Shown in pieces: positions 45,333 through 57,597 of a DNA stretch of 64,000 bases. The translations under genes were made by a program, and so were the position numbers. Below the pieces are notes generated by a model, which was not told where the DNA came from, ran no database searches, and worked only from the letters and a program-made list of their open reading frames with translations. The first letter of the stretch is position 1. Every line of letters starts with the position of its first letter. Source of the stretch: Rheum nobile (lineage: Eukaryota > Streptophyta > Magnoliopsida > Caryophyllales > Polygonaceae). The stretch is from NCBI GenBank assembly GCA_027886185.1, contig WOAB01000056.1:15438001-15502000 (forward strand), written 5' to 3'.

Positions 45333-46686
45333 TGATAAGCACTACTTTGTAGGGCTTAACTAAGAGTTATTAGAGGTTTTATTGGTGCCATTCGGGTAGA
45401 TTTAGACACATTCTTGTGTATGGTGTTTGGAGGCAAAGTTGGTGTTTTTGGAGGTGTTTGAGCTACTTTGGATATCATGAAGACACTGAGGAAGGAAGCC
45501 ATCAAGAGAAGACGCCAAGGAGTGAAGAGGAGACGAGTTGGTGCAAGGCAAAGGACAAGAATGTCGAGCATTAACCGCGATCGCGGGCATGGGTGCCGCG
45601 ATCGCGGGCCTCGGAGCATGTCGAGAGTTTTCTGCGGGCGCGGAGAGATTGAAGGGCGCGGAGCCACATGGGCCGCGATCAAGGTCCACCACCCGCGATC
45701 GTGGGTCTGACACGGCAGGAGCTCGGACTTATTCCGAATTAGCTTTTTAGTTTTATTTTCCCTTTTTCTTATTTCTAATTTAGTTATTTTCTTAATGGGC
45801 TAGGTCATTTGTTAGAGCCCTATAAATACTTTCTTTTAGCATTAGGTTTAGGAGTCCACACTCTTATTCCACTCTTTAGAGACAAGTTCTAGTTTTTGCA
45901 TTTTCAATTCATCGTTGTTTTATTTCTTTTGAAGTTTCACCATGACTATGAGGAGCTAAGCCTCTATGGCTTAGTCTGGCAATGGAAGCTTAAGATTTGA
46001 TTATTGGTTGTGAGTTTATGTTCCCTTTCTTAATTCCTATTGGATTATATTATCTCTTCTAAGCTTATTCCATTGGATTTCATTAATTGCACTAGCCCGC
46101 GCAATTAGTTGTTGTTGGTGATTTTCATATTGCTAGGATTAGGAAACTGTTGGGCTAACGTCATATTCCGTTATAGCAACTACAATTTACATGCTCTGGT
46201 TGAAATTGTTCTATTGTAGGGAGAGATAATTACATGGTAAATGCATCTGAGCGAGCGTTCTGTGTGTCTTGGTTAATTCTTATATGCATTGTTGTCTCTG
46301 GGTTGAACCTTTAGTGGTACTAGGGTTATTCATTGGTAAGGGTTCTTAGTGGAAGGTTTCCCTCTGAATCTATACAAGATCGGGACAGGAATAATCATAG
46401 GAAGGAATTGGAAGTAATCTAGGATCAACCAACCAAAACTTAAGTGGAAATTGCCTGGCTAAGTGTTTTCTCACATTTGATTGCATATTATTTATTCTGT
46501 TTTATTTCTTACTTGATTTAAACCTCACAAACCCCCCTTGTTACTGCTATTCGATTGGTATTCGATTTGTGATAAGAAAATAGACGCTTGTGTTTCTCTT
46601 GGGATTTCGACCCTTGCTTGCTTACTATACTAGTTTGAAAGTTGAGGTTTACTTTGATTTGGCATAACGACCTTATTCCCCTATCA
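45333..46686 (+). mobile_element. B2 LTR 1
   Basis: This 1354-bp LTR starts TGATAAGCAC and ends CCCCTATCA. TATAAATA is at 45821-45828. It holds CCGCG-AT-CGCGG dyads at 45574-45704. It is about 133 bp shorter than the array LTRs and lacks the CGTTCTCTCTAC block they share with B1. The 5 bases before it are GTGCG; the matching duplication is not in the window. Confidence 0.9.
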
Positions 46687-46689
46687 AAT

Positions 46690-46707
46690 TGGCGCCGTTG
46701 CCGGGGA
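46690..46707 (+). other. Primer-binding site of B2 unit 1 (tRNA-Asp)
   Basis: TGGCGCCGTTGCCGGGGA lies 3 bases after LTR 1. It is intact here but broken after TGGC in every following unit. Confidence 0.88.
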
Positions 46708-46754
46708 GGCAAGGCTTGATTTTCCTGTGTGTTTGTTTGTGTGCGTGTTACTTT

Positions 46755-46782
46755 GGTGTGGACCTATCTTACGGTCCACACC
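46755..46782 (+). other. Leader hairpin of B2
   Basis: Arms GGTGTGGACC (46755-46764) and GGTCCACACC (46773-46782) form a perfect 10-bp stem with an 8-base loop, 65 bases after the start of the primer site. Compared with B1, one A-T pair is replaced by G-C. The B1 gag ATG is ACG here. Confidence 0.8.
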
Positions 46783-46826
46783 AGTGCTACTAATTTTTGT
46801 TTTTCCTTTTTGCTTTTGATACAGAT

Positions 46827-48216
46827 ATGAGTTTTTGGGGAGATCCACGAGATGACCTATACTCCTACTCATTCTCCCCAGAGAGGGGATATCACCCCTA
46901 TTCGAGTGTAGCAGGACCAATCAGATCCTGCAGAATCTGTCACGCAACGCTGCACATCACCGATGATTGTCCAGGACTTCCCGTATTCGCAGCTACAATA
47001 AATGCACGAAGAGGTGTTGACTCGCATGGGCCGAGACATGAGCCATACTCACACCAACAACAGTTCAGTCCGTATGGAAATCAACCACCGTACAGGCAAC
47101 CATATTCATATGGAGTCCAAGGACAGAACGCAAGTTTGTATGTGCCTGGTGCAGACGCACTCAACACTTTGACGCAAAGCATTGCAACCCTGGCTCAGAA
47201 CATGTCCTCAATGAATACAACGATGGTTCAGAATGTTCCTTTGTTGGGAGAAAGAGTAGAAACGGTAGCCCAACAACAGCAAGAGGCGACCCCCAGTATC
47301 CAGAGCCGGCTGAACCAGCTGAATCAAGTGTTAATGAAGTTGAAGTCCGAAATATCTCAAGTCCCTACAGTAGAAAATACACAAGAGACTGTATGTGCTG
47401 TGCCACTGAGGTGCGAGGCTGAGAACGAGGCTAAAAGGGTCGCTGAGGAGGAAGTCCAGGAGAGTATGGAGGTACCTCATGAAGAAAAAGAGGTCGAGAG
47501 CGAGAAAGAAGCCGACGAACAGGAATCGTGACCGCAACCTACCAACCGCGATCGCGGCTCCTTCGCTGAATTAAATTGGCCAGAAGTCGAGAGTAAACCG
47601 CGATCGCGGCCTGATCACTGTGGGAAATCTCGAGGATTTGACGTCACCGCGACCGCGACCTACCAACCGCGATCGCGGTTCTTCCCCAGAAGCGGTTGTT
47701 CCTCTCGAAATCGTCCCCGACCCTCTCAAAGATGCCTATGATGAGTATGTGCATCTAAACTTTCTCCCACTTGTCTTGCTGGACCCCGTTACACCCTTCC
47801 CTGTGGCTCTGAAGGACACCAGAATGGTGAAGAACAACAAAGGTTTATTTGACACCTTCAGTAGCCGCAAGGCGAACGTTCCTCTGGTCGCTCTGGCATA
47901 CAGCACCCCTTGTTGCCCAGAATTTTTAAGGGTGTTGGGCAACATCAAGAAGAAGCCAAAAGGGAGGCACAAAAAGGAAGCATTGATCCAAGTGGCTGAT
48001 TTTTATACGCTGGGCACGGGGCAGGACATACATGCAGCCCCTGAGATGATGGGCAGACCATTTCTGAAGATGGCAAGTGCATTCATAGATATGAATAGCA
48101 CTCCATCCATCACGAAGTGCAGGAGACTGGGGGCAATGCTCAACATGGATCATATAAAGAGGAATCCACCTGATCCAGGCCCCAGGAGTTCAGTTGTTGT
48201 GAGCAACCCTAGTTGA
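46827..48216 (+). pseudogene. B2 gag-protease remnant
   Basis: The first frame (46827-47531, 234 residues) starts MSFWGDPRDD and lacks the whole capsid domain that B1 has. It keeps an intact zinc knuckle, CRICHATLHITDDC, and a glutamine-rich and acidic tail. It ends in TGA before a dyad-rich linker (47548-47682). A second frame, shifted by one, covers 47690-48216: first the conserved FPVALKDTRMVK region of gag, then directly a protease fragment ADFYTLGTGQDIHAAPEMMG. The catalytic Asp-Leu-Gly-Ala segment of the protease is deleted. The product cannot act as a protease. Confidence 0.82.
47548..47682. repeat. CCGCG-AT-CGCGG dyads in B2 gag linker
   Basis: Four dyads, three perfect CCGCGATCGCGG and one with AC in the middle, occupy the same place as the Gly-Asp-Arg-Arg cluster of B1. 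Here they overlap the stop and the frame change. Confidence 0.85.
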
Positions 48217-48230
48217 GGAGGATGAGTAGT

Positions 48231-48280
48231 ATGTCAAGCCATGACAATAACTAAGGCGCTATCCGGGAGGCAACCCGAGG
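48231..48280 (+). other. Conserved AAGGCGCT/GGGAGGCAACCC motif (B2)
   Basis: CTAAGGCGCT and the small hairpin CGGG-AGGCAA-CCCG match the B1 block at 40601-40650 almost base for base, while the flanks differ. Confidence 0.75.
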
Positions 48281-49649
48281 TATGTATTTTTTTCCTTTGT
48301 CTTTCTTTCTTTGTTCTCGCATTATTTTGGTGTGTTTTCGCTTTGTTTTTGTTTTTGTTTTTGTTTTTGTTTTTGTTTTTGTTTTTGTTTTTGTTTTTGT
48401 TTTCGACTACACCACGCAGGAAAGCCGAGAAGAAACCGCGACCGTGGCATAACACCCGCGATCGCGGCCGGAGAAAGTCGAGCAAAAACCGCAATCGCGG
48501 CACAAAACCCGCGATCGCGGGCCCACGGCGCACCGCGAATTAGGGTTAGTCAAAAAAAAAATGTACGTTACCCGCGATCGCGGTTCCTCCACGGTGTTCC
48601 TTCCATGGCGATTTTTCCACGGCGGTTCATTCATGGCGGTTCTGAGGCGGTCTTTCTTCATCATGTTCGCGAGCAACAACCGGTGTACCCTTGATCCATC
48701 CATTGTTGTTGTTCCCTACAGTACGTCTTCACCTGTGCGTCACCACCTGTGCATACTGAGTTCGGAGTTCCAGCATTCCATGATCCATCTCTTCGGAAGT
48801 TCGACTGTTGAAGTGGTGATGAAGTTTATGGGGATCCCTACATCCCTGAGTACCTTCCTGGCGTTATTGACAAAGACTACCACCCCGGCGTACGCTCAGT
48901 GAGTTCTTTCTTTCTTCCCCTTACTTTTTTCTTTGTCTTCCATACATTGAGGACAATGCATGATTTAAGCATGGGGGAGTAGAAGTATTCACTATCTATC
49001 TTGTACATATTCTTTTTCCAGCATTCCACTTTGAATTTCAGTATTTTGATTTATTTATTTTTAAAAAAAAAATTGAAAAAGTCAAAAATCAAAAAAGACA
49101 TACATGAAAATCCTGGGACAAGTCGAAAACCCGAAAGGGCGGCTTGGGTAATAAGCAGGTGGCCCGGACCAGCGCTAGGCTGGGGTAAAAAGGTGTCTGA
49201 GTGACGTGAGCATATGTGAGCACATCTATGAAAAAATATGAGCGGCTAGGATGAAAACCCGAAAGGGCTCCTAGGCAAAATGAGTGAAAAGAATAGGAGT
49301 GATTTTAGGATCTCATTTTACCTGGAGGGGCAACATAAGAAAAGGAGACAAAGAAGGATTGTCGGGTAGGTCACTTTGGGAGGCATAAGGAGTCATAGAT
49401 GGAGGCTAGGATTAGAGGTCACTTTACACCATTGGATGTCCGGGTTGAGCTTGGGGAAGTACTCTGCTTGCCCTCAAGCTTGTTGAGTTGTGGATGTGTT
49501 GTAGATGAGATTGGTGCCAGGAGCTTGGCATGGGTTAGGTAACTCTTAGTTTGAGGATATGCTTCCTAAGACCTTGGGTGCTGCATTGGAGGAGTAGACT
49601 TTCTTTTAGTTTACTCGAGGACGAGCAAAGGTCTAAGCATGGGGGAGTT
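48281..49649 (+). other. B2 unit 1, 3' internal region
   Basis: It contains a (TTTTTG)n run of about 11 copies (48341-48403), a cluster of CCGCGATCGCGG dyads (48435-48584), and the region 48590-49649 that the array units retain. The last part has the words ACATTGAGGACAATGCATGA and AAGCATGGGGGAG twice, the second being the polypurine tract before LTR 2. The frames over 48241-48902 are repeat-driven and not supported as genes. Confidence 0.78.
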
Positions 49650-52298
49650 TGATAAGCACTACTTTGTAGGGCTTAACTAAGAGTTATTAGAGGGTTTTAT
49701 TGGTGCCATTCGGGTAGATTTAGACACATTCATGTGCATGGTGTTTGGGGGCGAAGATTGGTGTTTTGGTGGTGTTTTGAGCTTATTGGAGTATATTTGA
49801 AGATTCGGGATATGGAGCCACCAAGGAGTATGGAATTAGAGAGGAGAAGTGTGGATTTGGTGGTCTAGAGAAGCAAATTGAAGATATCCAGAGGAAGAGA
49901 AGTTGACCACTGAGGAGACGAAGAAGAACCAAGGAGAGAGTCCACATGAGAGTAGAAGAACAATGTGCTGAATTAAATTGATTCGTTCTCTCTACGCAGA
50001 TGTCCAAATGCAGTGATTCCAATTCGAGGAGTTAGATCTTGACGTCTACTACAAGTCCCCAAAATATTAGAGCAATCCGAATTGGGAATCAAAAGTTATT
50101 AAGTTTTTACGAAAGTGGTGCAGAAGCTAAAAATCGAGCATTAACCGCGATCGCTGGTCTTGGGCCGCGATCGCGGGTCATCAGCGCCGAAAGCTGCGTC
50201 TTTTCCTGAGCTTATCTTTTCAGATTTCTTTTTCCCTTTTTCTTATTTTTAATTTAGTTAGTTTCTTAATGGGCTAGGTCATTTTGTTAAGAGCCCTATA
50301 AATACTTTCTTTTAGCATTAGGGTTGAAATCTTTCACACTTTAGTTGCAATTTTCATTCATCGTTGTTTTCTTTTCCTTTGAAGTTTTCACCATGTCTAT
50401 GAGGAGCTAAGCCTCTTTGGCTTAGTCCGGTAATGGAAGCATGAGTTTATTCATCTGGTTGTGAGATTTTGTTCCTATCTATTTATTCCTATTGAGTTAT
50501 ATTATCTCTTCTAAGCTTATTCCATTGGATTTCATTAATTGCACTAGCCCGCGCAACTAGTTGTTATTGGTGATTTTCATATTGCTAGGATTAGGAAACT
50601 GTTGGGCTAACGTCCTATTCTGCTATAGCAACTACAATTTACATGCTCTGGTTGAAATTGTTCTATTGTAGGGAGAGATAATTACATGGTAAATGTATCT
50701 GAGCGAGCGTTCTGTGTATCCTAGTTAATTCTTATATGCATTGCTGCCTTTGGGTTGAACCTTTAGTGGTACTAGGGTTATTCATTGGTAAGGGTTCTTT
50801 GTGGAAGGTTTCCCTCTGAATCTACATAAGATCGGGACAGGAATAACCAAATAGGAAGATAGGACTTAATCTATGAACAACCTCTGAATGACTTATGTGG
50901 ACATTACTTGGCTAAGTGTTTTTCTCTATTGATATTTCATCCATTCTACTTTGTTTTGTTTGTTTTGCTTGTGACCAACCAACCTACAAAATCCCCCTCT
51001 TGTTACTATTGCATGCGAACAACACATAGATTAATCCCTTCCTCCCTGTGGATTCGACCCTTGCGTGCCCTAACTACTTGTTTAGGTTTTCTAGGATTTA
51101 TTTGATTATGTGATACGACGACTATCCCCCCTATCAAATTGGCACCCGCGATCGCGGGGTTACTGCGCATCGGTAAAAAAAAAAAGTCATACGTTACCCG
51201 TGATCGCGGCCTTCACTGCCGCGATCCCGGTTCCTCCATGGTGTTCCTTCCATGGCGATTTTTCCACGGCGGTTCATTCATGGCGGTTCTGAGGCGGTCT
51301 TTCTTCATCATGTTCGCGAGCAACAACCGGTGTACCCTTGATCCATCCATTGTTGTTGTTCCATGCGGTACGTCTTCACATGTGCGTGACCACCTGTGCA
51401 TACTGAGTTCGGAGTTCCAGCATTCCATGATCCATCTCTTGGGAAGTTCGACTGTTAAAGTGGTGATGAAGTTTATGGGGATCCCTACATCCCTGAGTAC
51501 CTTCCTGGCGTTATTGACAAAGACTACCACCCCGGCGTACGCTCAGTGAGTTCTTTCTTTCTTCCCCTTACTTTTTTCTTTGTCTTCCATACATTGAGGA
51601 CAATGCATGATTTAAGCATGGGGGAGTAGAAGTATTCACTATCTATCTTGTACATATTCTTTTTCCAGCATTGCACTTTGAATTTCAGCATTTTGATTTA
51701 TTTATTTTTAAAAAAAAAATTGAAAAAGTCAAAAATCAAAAAAGACATACATGAAAATCCTGGGACAAGTCGAAAACCCGAAAGGGCGGCTTGGGTAATA
51801 AGCAGGTGGCCCAGACCAGCGCTAGGCTGGGGTAAAAAGGTGTCTGAGTGACGTGAGCATATGTGAGCACATCTATGAAAAAAATATGAGCGGCTAGGAT
51901 GAAAACCCAAAAGGGCTCCTAGGAAAAATGAGTGAAAAGAAGAGGAGTGATTTTAGGATCTCATTTTACCTGAAGGGGCGACATAATAAGAGGAGACAAA
52001 GAAGGATTGTCGGGTAGGTCACTCTGGGAGGCATAAGGAGTCATAGATGGAGGCAAGGATTAGAGGTCACTTTACACCATTGGATGTCCGGGTTGAGCTT
52101 GGGGGAAGTACTCTGCTTGCCCTCAAGCTTGTTGAGTTGTGGATGTGTTGTAGATGAGATTGGTGCCAGGAGCTTGGCATGGGTTAGGTAACTCTTAGTT
52201 GGAGGATATGCTTCCTGAGACCTTGGGTGCTGCATTGGAGGAGTAGAGTTTCTTTTAGTTTACTCGAGGACGAGCAAAGGTCTAAGCATGGGGGAGTT
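49650..52298 (+). mobile_element. B2 array unit 2
   Basis: The LTR is 49650-51136 (1487 bp) and the shortened internal region is 51137-52298. After the LTR the primer site is cut after TGGC and joined straight to a dyad (ACCCGCGATCGCGG), a place that matches about 48507 in unit 1. Unit length is 2649 bp. TATAAATA is at 50297-50304. One LTR dyad is mutated (CGATCGCTGG). Confidence 0.9.
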
Positions 52299-54948
52299 TG
52301 ATAAGCACTACTTTGTAGGGCTTAACTAAGAGTTATTAGAGGGTTTTATTGGTGCCATTCGGGTAGATTTAGACACATTCATGTGCATGGTGTTTGGGGG
52401 CGAAGATTGGTGTTTTGGTGGTGTTTTGAGCTTATTGGAGTACATTTGAAGATTCGGGATATGGAGCCACCAAGGAGTATGGAGTTAGAGAGGAGAAGTG
52501 TGGATTTGGTGGTCCGGAGAAGCAAATTGAAGATATCCAGAGGAAGAGAAGTTGACCACTGAGGAGACGAAGAAGAACCAAGGAGAGAGTCCACACGAGA
52601 GTAGAAGAACAATTTGCTGAATTCAATTGATTCGTTCTCTCTACGAAGATGTCCAAATGCAGTGATTCCAATTCGAGGAGTTAGATATTGAAGTCTACTA
52701 CAAGTCCCCAAAATATGAGCACAATCCGAGTTGGGAATCAAAAGTTATTAAGTTTTTACGAAAGTGGTACAGAAGTTGAGAATCGAGCATTAACCGCGAT
52801 CGCGGGTCTTGGGCCGCGATCGCGGGTCATCAGCGCCGAAAGCTGCGTCTTTTCCTGAGCTTATCTTTTCAGATTTCTTTTTCCCTTTTTCTTATTTTTA
52901 ATTTAGTTTGTTTCTTAATGGGCTAGGTCATTTTGTTAAGAGCCCTATAAATACTTTCTTTTAGCATTAGGGTTGAAATCTTTCACACTTTAGTTGCAAT
53001 TTTCATTCATCGTTGTTTTCTTTTCCTTTGAAGTTTTCACCATGTCTATGAGGAGCTAAGCCTCTTTGGCTTAGTCCGGTAATGGAAGCATGAGTTTATT
53101 CATCTGGTTGTGAGGTTTTGTTCCTATCTATTTATTCCTATTGAGTTATATTATCTCTTCTAAGCTTATTCCATTGGATTTCATTAATTGTACTAGCCCG
53201 CGCAACTAATTGTTATTGGTGATTTTCATATTGCTAGGATTAGGAAACTGTTGGGCTAACGTCCTATTCTGCTATAGCAACTACAATTTACATGCTCTGG
53301 TTGAAATTGTTCTATTGTAGGGAGAGATAATTACATGGTAAATGCATCTAAGCGAGCGTTCTGTGTATCCTGGTTAATTCTTATATGCATTGCTGCCTTT
53401 GGGTTGAACCTTTAGTGGTACTAGGGTTATTCATTGGTAAGGGTTCTTTGTGGAAGGTTTCCCTCTGAATTTACATAAGATCGGGACAGGAAAAACCGAA
53501 TAGGAAGATAGGACTTAATCTATGAACAACCTCTGAATGACTTATGTGGACATTACTTGGCTAAGTGTTTTTTCTCTATTGATATTTCATCCATTCTACT
53601 TTGTTTTGTTTGTTTTGCATGTGACCAACCAACCTACAAAATCCCCCTCTTGTTACTATTGCATGCGAACAACACATAGATTAATCCCTTCCTCCATGTG
53701 GATTCGACCCTTGCTTGCCCTAACTACTTGTTTAGGTTTGCTAGGATTTATTTGATTAGGTGATACGACGACTATCCCCCCTATCAAATTGGCACCCGTG
53801 ATCGCGGGGTTACTGCGCATCGGTAAAAAAAAAAGTCATACGTTACCCGCGATCGCGGCCTTCACTGCCGCGATCACGGTTCCTCCACGGTGTTCCTTCC
53901 ATGGCGATTTTTCCACGGCGGTTCATTCATGGCGGTTCTGAGGCGGTCTTTCTTCATCATGTTCGCGAGCAACAACCGGTGTACCCTTGATCCATCCATT
54001 GTTGTTGTTCCATGCGGTACGTCTTCACCTGTGCGTCACCACCTGTGCATACTGAGTTCGGAGTTCCAGCATTCCATGATCCATCTCTTGGGAAGTTCGA
54101 CTGTTGAAATGGTGATGAAGTGTATGGGGATCCCTACATCCCTGAGTACCTTCCTGGCGTTATTGACAAAGACTACCACCCCGGTGTACACTCAGTGAGT
54201 TCTTTCTTTCTTCCCCTTACTTTTTTCTTTGTCTTCCATACATTGAGGACAATGCATGATTTAAGCATGGGGGAGTAGAAGTATTCACTATCTATCTTGT
54301 ACATATTCTTTTTCCAGCATTGCACTTTGAATTTCAGCATTTTGATTTTATTTTATTTATAAAAAAAAATTGAAAAAGTCAAAAATCAAAAAAGACATAC
54401 ATGAAAATCCTGGGACAAGTCGAAAACCCGAAAGGGCGGCTTGGGTAATAAGCAGGTGGCCCGGACCAGCGCTAGGCTGGGGTAAAAAGGTGTCTGAGTG
54501 ACGTGAGCATATGTGAGCACATCTATGAAAAAAATATGAGCGGCTAGGATGAAAACCCAAAAGGGCTCCTAGGCAAAATGAGTGAAAAGAAGAGGAGTGA
54601 TTTTAGGATCTCATTTTACCTGGAGGGGCGACATAAGAAGAGGAGACAAAGAAGGATTGTCGGGTAGGTCACTCTGGGAGGCATAAGGAGTCATAGATGG
54701 AGGCTAGGATTAGAGGTCACTTTACACCATTGGATGTCCGGGTTGAGCTTGGGGGAAGTACTATGCTTGCCCTCAAGCTTGTTGAGTTGTGGATGTGTTG
54801 TAGATGAGATTGGTGTCAGGAGCTTGGCATGGGTTAGGTAACTCTTAGTTGGAGGATATGCTTCCTGAGACCTTGGGTGCTGCATTGGAGGAGTAGACTT
54901 TCTTTTAGTTTACTCGAGGACGAGCAAAGGTCAAAGCATGGGGTAGTT
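52299..54948 (+). mobile_element. B2 array unit 3
   Basis: The LTR is 52299-53786 (1488 bp) and the internal region 53787-54948; unit length is 2650 bp. It is nearly identical to unit 4, sharing variants such as GAAAAACCGAATAGG near 53490 and CCCGTGATCGCGGGG after the LTR. It has the same broken primer site as unit 2. Confidence 0.9.
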
Positions 54949-57597
54949 TGATAAGCACTACTTTGTAGGGCTTAACTAAGAGTTATTAGAGGGTTTTATT
55001 GGTGCCATTCGGGTAGATTTAGACACATTCATGTGCATGGTGTTTGGGGGCGAAGATTGGTGTTTTGGTGGTGTTTTGAGCTTATTGGAGTACATTTGAA
55101 GATTCGGGATATGGAGCCACCAAGGAGTATGGAGTTAGAGAGGAGAAGTGTGGATTTGGTGGTCTGGAAAAGCAAATTGAAGATATCCAGAGGAAGAGAA
55201 GTTGACCACTGAGGAGACGAAGAAGAACCGAGGAGAGAGTCCACACGAGAGTAGAAGAACAATTTGCTGAATTCAATTGATTCGTTCTCTCTACGAAGAT
55301 GTCCAAATGCAGTGATTCCAATTCGAGGAGTTAGATATTGAAGTCTACTACAAGTCCCCAAAATATGAGCACAATCCGAGTTGGGAATCAAAAGTTATTA
55401 AGTTTTTACGAAAGTGGTACAGAAGTTGAGAATCGAGCATTAACCGCGATCGCGGGTCTTGGGCCGCGATCGCGGGTCATCAGCGCCGAAAGCTGCGTCT
55501 TTTCCTGAGCTTATCTTTTCAGATTTCTTTTTCCCTTTTTCTTATTTTTAATTTAGTTTGTTTCTTAATGGGCTAGGTCATTTTGTTAAGAGCCCTATAA
55601 ATACTTTCTTTTAGCATTAGGGTTGAAATCTTTCACACTTTAGTTGCAATTTTCATTCATCGTTGTTTTCTTTTCCTTTGAAGTTTTCACCATGTCTATG
55701 AGGAGCTAAGCCTCTTTGGCTTAGTCCGGTAATGGAAGCATGAGTTTATTCATCTGGTTGTGAGGTTTTGTTCCTATCTATTTATTCCTATTGAGTTATA
55801 TTATCTCTTCTAAGCTTATTCCATTGGATTTCATTAATTGCACTAGCCCGCGCAACTAATTGTTATTGGTGATTTTCATATTGCTAGGATTAGGAAACTG
55901 TTGGGCTAACGTCCTATTCTGCTATAGCAACTACAATTTACATGCTCTGGTTGAAATTGTTCTATTGTAGGGAGAGATAATTACATGGTAAATGCATCTA
56001 AGCGAGCGTTCTGTGTATCCTGGTTAATTCTTATATGCATTGCTGCCTTTGGGTTGAACCTTTAGTGGTACTAGGGTTATTCATTGGTAAGGGTTCTTTG
56101 TGGAAGGTTTCCCTCTGAATTTACATAAGATCGGGACAGGAAAAACCGAATAGGAAGATAGGACTTAATCTATGAACAACCTCTGAATGACTTATGTGGA
56201 CATTACTTGGCTAAGTGTTTTTTCTCTATTGATATTTCATCCATTCTACTTTGTTTTGTTTGTTTTGCATGTGACCAACCAACCTACAAAATCCCCCTCT
56301 TGTTACTATTGCATGCGAACAACACATAGATTAATCCCTTCCTCCATGTGGATTCGACCCTTGCTTGCCCTAACTACTTGTTTAGGTTTGCTAGGATTTA
56401 TTTGATTAGGTGATACGACGACTATCCCCCCTATCAAATTGGCACCCGTGATCGCGGGGTTACTGCGCATCGGTAAAAAAAAAAGTCATACGTTACCCGC
56501 GATCGCGGCCTTCACTGCCGCGATCACGGTTCCTCCACGGTGTTCCTTCCATGGCGATTTTTCCACGGCGGTTCATTCATGGCGGTTCTGAGGCGGTCTT
56601 TCTTCATCATGTTCGCGAGCAACAACCGGTGTACCCTTGATCCATCCATTGTTGTTGTTCCATGCGGTACGTCTTCACCTGTGCGTCACCACCTGTGCAT
56701 ACTGAGTTCGGAGTTCCAGCATTCCATGATCCATCTCTTGGGAAGTTCGACTGTTGAAATGGTGATGAAGTGTATGGGGATCCCTACATCCCTGAGTACC
56801 TTCCTGGCGTTATTGACAAAGACTACCACCCCGGCGTACACTCAGTGAGTTCTTTCTTTCTTCCCTTTACTTTTTTCTTTGTCTTCCATACATTGAGGAC
56901 AATGCATGATTTAAGCATGGGGGAGTAGAAGTATTCACTATCTATCTTGTACATATTCTTTTTCCAGCATTGCACTTTGAATTTCAGCATTTTGATTTTA
57001 TTTTATTTAAAAAAAAAAATTGAAAAAGTCAAAAATCAAAAAAAAATACATGAAAATCCTTGGACAAGTCGAAAACCCGAAAGGGCGGCTTGGGTAATAA
57101 GCAGGTGGCCCGGACCAGCGCTAGGCTGGGGTAAAAAGGTGTCTGAGTGACGTGAGCATATGTGAGCACATCTATGAAAAAAATATGAGCGGCTAGGATG
57201 AAAACCCAAAAGGGCTCCTAGGCAAAATGAGTGAAAAGAAGAGGAGTGATTTTAGGATCTCATTTTACCTGGAGGGGCGACATAAGAAGAGGAGACAAAG
57301 AAGGATTGTCGGGTAGGTCACTCTGGGAGGCATAAGGAGTCATAGATGGAGGCTAGGATTAGAGGTCACTTTACACCATTGGATGTCCGGGTTGAGCTTG
57401 GGGGAAGTACTATGCTTGCCCTCAAGCTTGTTGAGTTGTGGATGTGTTGTAGATGAGATTGGTGTCAGGAGCTTGGCATGGGTTAGGTAACTCTTAGTTG
57501 GAGGATATGCTTCCTGAGACCTTGGGTGCTGCATTGGAGGAGTAGACTTTCTTTTAGTTTACTCGAGGACGAGCAAAGGTCAAAGCATGGGGTAGTT
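54949..57597 (+). mobile_element. B2 array unit 4
   Basis: The LTR is 54949-56436 (1488 bp) and the internal region 56437-57597; unit length is 2649 bp. It differs from unit 3 at only a handful of sites, for example in the A-rich stretch near 57000-57050. The polypurine tract before units 4 and 5 reads GGGGTAGTTT, a change shared by these two junctions. Confidence 0.9.

Noticed and set aside
48241..48543. Frame encoding repeated Phe-Cys or Lys-Asn
   Set aside because: Produced by the (TTTTTG)n microsatellite.
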